From: Engraulis encrasicolus
Taxonomy: Eukaryota > Chordata > Actinopteri > Clupeiformes > Engraulidae
DNA: 64,000 nt
Assembly: GCF_034702125.1 (NCBI RefSeq)
Contig: NC_085861.1
Location: 2,520,542 to 2,584,541 of the forward strand
Direction of reading: 5' to 3'
Shown here: piece by piece, positions 57,147 to 64,000 of the stretch
How positions within the stretch are numbered: the stretch's first letter is position 1
Layout of the letters: each line of letters begins with the position of its first letter
Position numbers and translations under genes: made by a program
The notes under the pieces: generated by a model
Told to the model about the DNA's origin: nothing
Database searches by the model: none
What the model saw: the letters and a program-made list of their open reading frames with translations, nothing else

Positions 57147-58391
57147 TCTATGCACAGTAAAATCACTCTGTGTAAAATGTGTTGAAATTTAGATGAATTT
57201 TACTGGGTCCACCAGGCCCATGAAAATACAAAACAATGGTGATAGTGATGGGCAACCTGGATTCCAAAGCTGAAGTCCAGTGCCACATATTCCAAATATA
57301 GCCAATATAATGAACCAGCTGACCCACTGCTAGTATCAAGCAAGAGATTGCAAAGCTGTATGACTTTTGTGTGTTTCACCTGTGGGCCTACAGGATTGTA
57401 CAGGTAGCTGTTAATACCTGGTGGAACATCTGTACTAAAGCTGTGAATGCTCCTTGGAATGACTTGTGTTTTTTCAAGAAATCCCTGCAGTAGTTCGATA
57501 GAGTCAATACAACTGTATGTGATGTTGGAAAGAGTGGCTTCCCAAAACCTGTACTTAAGTGACTTCTAGGTATGTCATGGGTACCATCACCAGGTCCAGA
57601 GTTAATTGCCAAGGGCCTCTCAGGTAAGTTATGGTACTCATCTGATGGAGTAAAGTGAAATACTACCACAGGCGATGGGATAAAGAAGTAATGGCACTCT
57701 TCGATACAGTTGTATTGACTGCCTTGTAGCCTAGTCATTCCAAGGAGCATTCACAGCTTTAGTACAGATGTTCCTCCATGAATTGTAGGCCCACAGGTGA
57801 AACACACAAATATAACAGTCATACAGCTTTGCCATCTCTTGCTTGATACTAGCAGTGGTCCAAGGCAGCTAGGGATTGATATTGTCTTGCAAAAGAGCAA
57901 ATTTGCCTAAATATAGCAGTTTGACCATCAGTCTGTCCTGAGACTGAAGTCTGTGTAAGTGGATCGACTGAATACACAACCTGCTTAGATATTCCTTCTT
58001 TTTGTGCTCCCATTACAGGTGATTTCAATAATTACCTCATCAACCTGGCTTAAGTGGTAATTAGGCTCAGCTGGTTCATTATATTGGCTGGGGCAAATGT
58101 GTCACAGGGTTTGTCCACCTCTGTTTTAAGACAATGGCAAACCTAGATTCAAAAGCTACAATCCAGTGCCACAGATTTCAAATTACCTGGTTTTACCTGT
58201 CCAATTGCCAGAAATGGAAAGGTAAAACTATGTATGTAATTTGGAATATGTGGCACTGGACTTCAGCTTTAGAATCCAGGTTGCCCATCACTATCACCAT
58301 TATTTTGTATTTTCATGGGCCTGGTGGACCCAGTAGAATTCATCTAAATTTCAACATATTTTACACAGAGTGATTTTACTGTGCATAGAAC
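57147..58391. mobile_element. Foldback element, ~1.25 kb
   Basis: Ends TTCTATGCACAGTAAAATCA and inverse. The arms share TGGATTCCAAAGCTGAAGTC-type blocks, GCCAATATAATGAACCAGCT, and inner pairs around CAGCTTTAGTACAGATG. Centre near 57600. A related partial copy lies at 60445-60600. Confidence 0.7.
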
Positions 58392-58462
58392 ATTTTTATC
58401 ACACAGCTGAGGCAATATGTTTTTATTGGGTAGCTTGATGCACCGAAATGTCCATTTCTATT

Positions 58463-58677
58463 CAGGGCTGGTCGGGGGGACAAATAGGGCCCGGGCACTT
58501 TTGGATTCAAGGGAGCCCCCTCATTATTATTAACGGCAGAGAACTGACTCACCGGTGAGCCCCGCACCCTCATGGACCCCTATTATCAGTAATGTAAAAA
58601 ATAAAAAAATGGGGGCCCACAAGGGTGCAGGGCCCACCGGGAAATGCCCGCTTTGCCAGATGGCCAATCCAGCCCTG
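58463..58677 (+). mobile_element. hAT-type MITE, 215 bp
   Basis: TSD TTTCTATT (58455-58462) and TTTCTATC (58678-58685), one mismatch. Ends CAGGGCTGGTCGGGG and GGCCAATCCAGCCCTG. Confidence 0.85.
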
Positions 58678-60137
58678 TTTCTATCCAAGCTTTTGACTAT
58701 CATCATATCATCATATCATCACAAACAAGTGTTCTCCCTCACTCACTGGGGGTGGGCCACACCCAACCTCCTCTTTCCATCTCGGAGCATGATGTGCGCA
58801 GACTGCTACAGCGGCAAAATACCAACAAGGCAGCTGGCCCTGATGGCGTAACACCAGCCACCCTTAAGAACTGCGCCAATGAACTCGCTGCTATCTTATG
58901 CTTCATTTTTAACTGGTCTCTCCATTGTGCAACTGTACCTGCTTGTTTTAAATCAGCTACAATCATCCCAGTACCTAAGAAAACAAACATCACATGTTTA
59001 AATGACTATAGGCCTGTCGCTCTCACCTCTGTTGTAATGAAAGTTTTTGAACGTCTAATCTGTAAATTTCTATCACACATAACACTGGACCCTCACCAAT
59101 TTGCCTACAGGGCAAATAGGGGAGTAGACGATGCTGTTTCACTCTGCATTCATTTCATTCTTCAACATCTTGACTGTAAATCCACCTATGCCCGTGTCCT
59201 ATTCATAGATTTCAGCTCAGCTTTCAACACTATCCTGCCTATCAGATTGTTTAACTCTCTCATGTCCATGGATGTCAACCCATCACTCTGTCACTGGCTG
59301 CTTAACTTCCTGACCAACAGAACACAATGTGTTAAAATTCAAAACAATATTTCATCTACTAAGGTCCTCAACACTGGCGCGCCACAAGGCTGTGTATTGT
59401 CACCCCTGTTATTCTCTCTATACACCAACAGCTGTACATCCAACTCCCCATCTGTCAAACTCCTGAAATTTGCTGACGACACCACTGTAATAGGCCTCAT
59501 ACGCGACAAAGACGAAACATCATACCGCGATGAGGTCGAACATCTAGTGCAGTGGTGCACAGTAAACAATCTCACTCTCAACATATCCAAAACTAAAGAA
59601 CTCATAGTGGATTTCAGAAAAAGCGCAGGCCAGCACACCCCCATCTGCATTAATGGCCAGGTAGTGGAGTGGGTAGACTCCTTCCGTTTCCTAGGCACCA
59701 CCATCCATCAGTCCCTGTCATGGAATCTGAACACCAGTCTCATCATTTCAAAAGCCCAACAAAGATTATACTTCCTCCGACAACTGAGGAAATTTGGAGT
59801 CAGCCAAGCAGGCATGATCCATTTTTACAGTGCCACCATCGAAAGCGTGCTCACCTTCTCCATCTTGGTCTGGTATGGTAGCTCCACCAGCCAAGAAAAG
59901 CAACATCTGGAGAGGGTGGTACGTAGGGCCTCCAAAATTTTCCCACTTTAGCCTCACTCTACAACACCAGACTTGCTAGGAAAGCCAAAAACATCACCTC
60001 TGACCCTACACACCCAGCACACCACCTATTCACACTATTGCCTTCAGGGAAAAGGTACCGCAGTATCCCAAGCAAAACCACACGCTCTAGGGACAGTACC
60101 TACCCACAAGCCATCCGACACTTAAATACGCACTAGC
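58644..60137 (+). pseudogene. LINE reverse transcriptase, one frameshift
   Basis: An open frame of 435 codons (58644-59951) whose first 14 codons come from the neighbouring hAT MITE. RT blocks in order: NKAAGPDGVTPATLK, VPKKTNITCLNDYRPVALTS, FAYRANRGVDDAV, LFIDFSSAFNTI (first catalytic Asp), TGAPQGCVLSPLLFS, LKFADDTTVIG (FADD catalytic box intact), FLGTTI and RLYFLRQLRKFGV. A one-base shift near 59940 separates the last blocks (LFTLLPSGKRYRS, PQAIRHLNTH), ending at 60137. RT of the Jockey superfamily copies its RNA at a nicked target. Without the endonuclease and with the shift this copy cannot move alone. Confidence 0.88.
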
Positions 60138-60440
60138 ACTTTACAGCTACTCCACTACCTGGCCTTCCTACCTCCTTTGTTACTTTGCACAATGCTACTA
60201 CTGTTCTTTACATACCATGCACTTTAAATATTCCATTGCACTTTTCTATGTCTCCAATGTTTTGTATGCCATTCCCTGTTTATTTATTTGTGTACCCCCC
60301 TGTTTTTTCTTTCATACCCCCCTCCCTAGTTTTGTGTCTTTTGTTTGTGTTGTTGTGTGAGCACACCAAGCAACATTCCTAACAACTGTATTTTTATACT
60401 GTTGATATGGCTAAATAAACTTGAAACTTGAACTTGAAAC
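58686..60440 (+). mobile_element. L2/CR1-type LINE, 5'-truncated, nearly intact RT
   Basis: Begins immediately after the hAT MITE within the linker before the RT and runs to a 3' end made of TTGAACTTGAAACTTG-type repeats (60413-60440), the simple tail typical of L2-like LINEs. The endonuclease is missing. Confidence 0.85.
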
Positions 60441-60444
60441 TTGA

Positions 60445-60725
60445 TTATTTTCTATTTTCATGGGGCTGGTGGCCCCGGTAGACTTCATCCAAATTTCAAA
60501 ATATTTTACACAGTGTGTTTTTACTGGGTGTAGAACGTTTTTACTATAGGGCCAAGGCATTATCTTTTCATAGGGGGCATTTGATGCACCCTAACGTACT
60601 CCCCTAAACGTGGTCACCTTCTCCCATCCGCATGTGCACTTTCGGAGGATCTTTTCCTCTTTTCTACACATAGGCCTATTCTGTTGACAGCTTGTATGCT
60701 CAAATTAACACAGGCAAGCAGTTAA
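60445..60725. other. Foldback relic, then GIMAP 3' flank
   Basis: 60445-60600 resembles 58300-58440 (TTTTCATGGGGCTGGTGG). From 60668 to 60725 the DNA is homologous to 43966-44025 in the GIMAP duplicate. Confidence 0.5.
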
Positions 60726-61839
60726 CCCTATCGCGCCGGATGCATCATATATGATGCATCAAATTCAAAGCCCTCTCCACGCTGACACAAAAAAAAATCC
60801 ATCTCAAAAACATCCTGCGTGTCATTTCCAAACGTCCTGCAGTACACGGAAACTGCCACAAGAGAGCAGCGGTCAACAACAAGTTGATCACAGCTCGGCG
60901 AAAAATGCAAAAATGGAGTAGAAGCGGTTTCCCTGACCGACGCTGAGATATCGTCAAATTGCAAAAGGTTTGTGTACAAATTTCCGAAATATAACTCCAC
61001 ATCCTTTAATTTGAACACTTGCTTTGTGCAATTAATCAAGGAAGAGTTTATATTTTTACACCGTGTTGCAGAGAGATCGTGCTAAAACTGATGAAACATA
61101 TAAGCACCATCCGGCGGTGGCAGGAAGTCAGCCATCAATGCATTTGCTCCATAGGGAAACTTACAAAGCATACCACGACGATTGTTTAACAAAACACACA
61201 AGTTGTTTTACTTCAAGACAAAGATATTGCCTTAAGAAACAGGTTTCACTTGCAATTTTGAAAATGTAATGCAAAATGTTGAAATTATGATCTCGTAAAA
61301 AATGCATTGAAGTGAATGGAGAAATGGTCCAATTGTAGTAATGGACCCATATATTCAAATTACACATCAAAAATGAATAATGATCTATGTTACACTCATA
61401 AATAGGTTGTTAAGCATTCGATCAGCTATGTTTTTACATAGATTTTAAAAAAATACCCAACCAGGCTGTGGGAAATGTAAAATATGGTCCTGCTAAAACA
61501 AGGATAGGCTTAAAAAAATGGCAGGATCTCACTAAATATTTAAAGATAATCCTCAAATTAAATTGTCTGACAACTTTTTTAAATTAAAAAAAAGTTGTAA
61601 ATGCATTGAAAGTCATTTTTCAATGGTCATGAAATTGGAATTTTCATTCATTAAAAGCCTGATGCATCATATATGATGCATTAAATATCTCAGTGACCTT
61701 AACAAAATTTTGAATTTTTTACATTTTACATTTTTTAATTTTTTAATTTTTTAAATTTCTTATAAGGGACCAATATTGAAGCAAATTCCAAAAAAATAGA
61801 ATTTTCTCTCATTGCTTTCATGGTTCAGGTTTCACAGGG
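60726..61839. mobile_element. TTAA insertion, ~1.1 kb, piggyBac-like
   Basis: TTAA at 60722-60725 and TTGA (mutated) at 61840-61843. CCCT and AGGG are the outermost bases. A 22-bp perfect or near-perfect palindrome beginning GATGCATCATATA lies near each end (60739-60760, 61661-61682). The duplicate at 44026 has GCAGTTAAGCC with no insert. No transposase frame is visible. Confidence 0.65.
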
Positions 61840-61903
61840 TTGAGCACAAACACCCATTTCATTCATAGCTGCATTTGGTGTAAACAGACAGAGAGACACA
61901 TAC

Positions 61904-61973
61904 CTAATATAGTCTGAAAGTTTCCTGTTAGGCTCAAGCTGTGACATCATTCCTTGTGCTTTCTGTAGGACCT
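61904..61973 (-). CDS. GIMAP-like gene, C-terminal exon
   Basis: Acceptor CTTACAG (61974-61980), donor GTATGT at 61903. The 70-bp exon completes the split codon G|AG and encodes EVLQKAQGMMSQLEP then KLSDYIR. It ends in a donor, so another exon should follow at lower coordinates; I do not identify one. Confidence 0.65.
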
Positions 61974-62361
61974 CTGTAAGGAGTTAAATAAAAAAAAGTG
62001 TTATTGTTAATGGAAACAAGTAATAATTATTCTACGCTAACATCTTCAATTATTTACTTCACTATGGCTTCTCGAAGGAATGCCACAGCAAAACTAAAGT
62101 CTAACATAAAATATTAGTGTTGTTTTGGAGAGGACATTTTTGACTGGCAGTGTAGTATGAAATTATCAATTTCTTACAAGTGTGAATGCAACTTTTAAAA
62201 GAAACATTTTACACACAGTATTAAATAGAGTGTCTCTACTCAGTATTAGTTAATAATATTAGCACATTCATCATGTGACTGTATGGGACCCAAAATAGGG
62301 CCTTCAGATCATATACATGTTTTGGACCCATTACATACATTTTACTAAACTTCAATCTCAC

Positions 62362-63030
62362 CGTTTCTTTTCTTCTTCTGTCTTTCTTCATCTTCAGGCA
62401 TATAATCGTCTCTTGGCCTTTTGCGCTCTGGCTGACATGAGGTATCTGTCTTCAGTCCTGTCAAGACTTCAGTCTGGTCACAGTTGAGATGACACCCCCC
62501 ATTTTTCTCCACCATTCTGTCAACCTCCTCAAAGAGTTTAACCCGATTCTCACCAAATCTGTAAAGCTCCTCAAACATGATATGTCTCATCTCACAGTCT
62601 CTCAACATCAGACCAAAAGAATCATTTCTTTCGCTGACAGATGCAGAGACATGAGGTGCACTTCTGATTGTGAGCACAATGGTGTATTTTAGAGCTTTCT
62701 CTCTAAACCTAGGATAGCTCAGTACAGCTTTCACCTTCTCTCTGTCCTCCTCAGAGAAGTGTTCTGGCTGCTGCACCACCAGGATGAAGGCATGAGGCCC
62801 TGGCTTAGACTGGTCAACACAATCATTTACTCTGGCTGTGAGCTGTTTGTCGTCTGAATGAAACAGATCAGGAGGGTTGACAATTGTAACGAGTCTCTCG
62901 CCTACCTTGCCCAAGACTCGCTCACTGACTTGTTTTTTAGAGACTTCAGTTTGCAAAGCATGTCTTCCCAGGATGAAGTTTCCAATTTTGGCATTGTCCT
63001 GTTCATTGTTCCCCAGCAGCACGATCCTTA
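62362..63030 (-). CDS. GIMAP/AIG1-like protein, main exon with degenerate GTP-binding motifs
   Basis: A 669-bp exon: acceptor TAAATAG just above 63030, donor GTGAGA at 62361. It encodes an AIG1-type domain: IVLLGNNEQDNAKIGNFILG, where GIMAPs normally have GKTGxGKSATGNTILG, then KVGERLVTIVNPPDLF in place of the VDTPGLF box, QSKPGPHAFILVVQ (normal GIMAP context GPHA-LLV), FSEEDREKVKAVL, ALKYTIVLTIRSAP where TR-D boxes sit, and MVEKNGGCHLNC. The tail is basic (QPERKRPRDD, EDEERQKKKRNG). GIMAPs are GTPases at membranes of lymphocytes. Here the Lys and Ser of the P-loop are absent, so hydrolysis is unlikely, though some fish GIMAPs show such decay. Upstream exons are not visible up to 64000. Confidence 0.82.
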
Positions 63031-63218
63031 CTATTTACAACATAAAAAAAGGAGTTTCATGAGTAATCCATTTGTTATTTAAAGTGTATATAGCAGGTTA
63101 ATCATTACTTTCAACCAATGTGTAGTCATTAATTAATAATCCACACTTTGCACTTTGAAGAGAAAAGAAATAAAAGGGGAAGAAGGGGACTTCTGTAATT
63201 CCATCTCATCCTCCTAAC

Positions 63219-63446
63219 ACAGTGTTTAGTACAGGAAATGGTCAAAAAAGGAACTGTAACTATGCGGCTCATTGAAACTGGGCTGCCTATTGCCAAATTT
63301 GATGTTTTCATGACAGTTTACTAAGTAATAAACTAATATTTTCTAGTGTGGCCCAAGTACACTAATTTTTGCTGCTAAAAATGGCTATTTCTGGGTGTAT
63401 CACTTTTGCAATGCCAACTCTGGCCACAATATTACACAGTGCACCT
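63219..63446 (+). mobile_element. TTAA MITE (GGACACTGTG family), eroded copy 3
   Basis: Right end ACACAGTGCACC then TTAA (63447-63450). The left end is eroded (GTGTTTAGTACAGGAAATGG). The body is 228 bp with an internal deletion. Confidence 0.65.
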
Positions 63447-63564
63447 TTAAAAAATGGTTTACTTGTGTCCAGGGAAAAAAGCATTGTTCTATCAAAGTAA
63501 TACGGTTACAGTCAGTGATGGGCAATGAGGATTCAAACGCTACAATCCAGTGCCATCATATGAC

Positions 63565-63867
63565 CAGAGGTGTCAAAGGTAAGAGTAAAAGTAAAAAAAA
63601 GAAACAGTTTCCTTCCAACACAAGTAACTTATCTGAGTAACCAGTAGACCTGTGTACTTGTCTTACGATCAGCTGACTCTGCACTGGTTGGATCAAGTTT
63701 GTGGTGGGTCCTTGTTAGGTTTTTAGTGTTTTTCAGTAACAACACAGTCTATCTCTCTCACTCGGTACAATGGAATAAATGGTGTAACAGCTACTGTATG
63801 TAATGTCATGTGCTAGAGTTGTAATTACACCACAAAAGTACTTTTACTTTTACTTTTGACACCTCTA
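63565..63867 (+). mobile_element. hAT-type MITE, 303 bp, perfect 8-bp TSD
   Basis: TSD CATATGAC at 63557-63564 and 63868-63875. Ends CAGAGGTGTCAAAGG and TTTTGACACCTCTA. Internally AGTAAAAGTAAAA and its inverse near the ends. It is inserted in a fragment of the foldback family of 57147-58391. Confidence 0.85.
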
Positions 63868-64000
63868 CATATGACCGATTTCCAGGTTACACTAATTGGT
63901 TATCTGGGGAAAGTGGCACTAGACGTAGACTGTAGCTTCTCTTCCCAGGTTGCCCAACTCTGGTTACAGTACTATTATCATGACACTAGGGGGCAGCATT

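Overview
The window looks like a piece of a teleost (ray-finned fish) genome. It holds exons of two fish immune-type GTPase families (a SLIP-GC/NUGGC-like GTPase and GIMAP/AIG1-like genes), and every gene-like stretch sits in a dense mosaic of fish-type mobile DNA: Tc1/mariner, hAT, piggyBac-like TTAA elements, a Helitron, Penelope-like elements (PLEs), CR1/L2-type and other LINEs, solo LTRs, a tRNA-derived SINE, and long CA/TG, TTA and G tracts. I see no bacterial operon, CRISPR array or rRNA. Four single N bases (5328, 21242, 46732, 47747) mark ambiguous assembly positions. All identifications are by eye from reading frames, splice sites, terminal repeats and target-site duplications (TSDs); no database was searched.

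Layout. 1-13.9 kb: long inverted-repeat elements, two composite hATs and small MITEs. 13.95-14.8 kb: two phase-compatible exons of a SLIP-GC-like GTPase on the minus strand. 14.8-19.9 kb: two opposed SINE copies, a 157-bp PLE-derived insertion and a 2-kb PLE (RT C-terminus plus GIY-YIG endonuclease) whose inverted terminal repeats each carry a hammerhead ribozyme motif. 21.2-26.1 kb: a nested stack with an intact Tc1 transposase gene at its core. 26.2-27.0 kb: a Helitron with an internal minisatellite. 28.1-32.8 kb: a PLE 5' ORF cut by a four-deep nest (TTAA element > hAT > inverted-repeat element > piggyBac-like MITE). 32.8-34.5 kb: a large foldback. 34.5-39.9 kb: mostly unrecognised sequence, a hAT and microsatellites. 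39.9-43.3 kb: two decayed LINEs, one cut by a MITE and a solo LTR. 43.8-46.6 kb: a truncated GIMAP duplicate, a near-perfect 162-bp palindrome and a hAT copy. 46.9-52.9 kb: a decayed LINE cut by three MITEs, then more MITEs. 53.0-56.2 kb: a decayed LINE with a restriction-like endonuclease domain. 57.1-60.5 kb: a foldback, a hAT MITE and a long L2/CR1-like LINE ORF. 60.7-64.0 kb: a GIMAP-like gene on the minus strand plus MITEs.

How the parts relate. The host genes are GTPases of families linked to immunity, but both look marginal: only two SLIP-GC exons are visible, and the GIMAP domain has lost recognisable nucleotide-binding motifs. The rest records repeated transposition. Because several repeat families occur more than once, the window contains its own empty sites, so many insertions can be verified internally (for example 30242-31060 against 6591-6605, 44565-45135 against about 62250, and 30140-31508 against about 46184).
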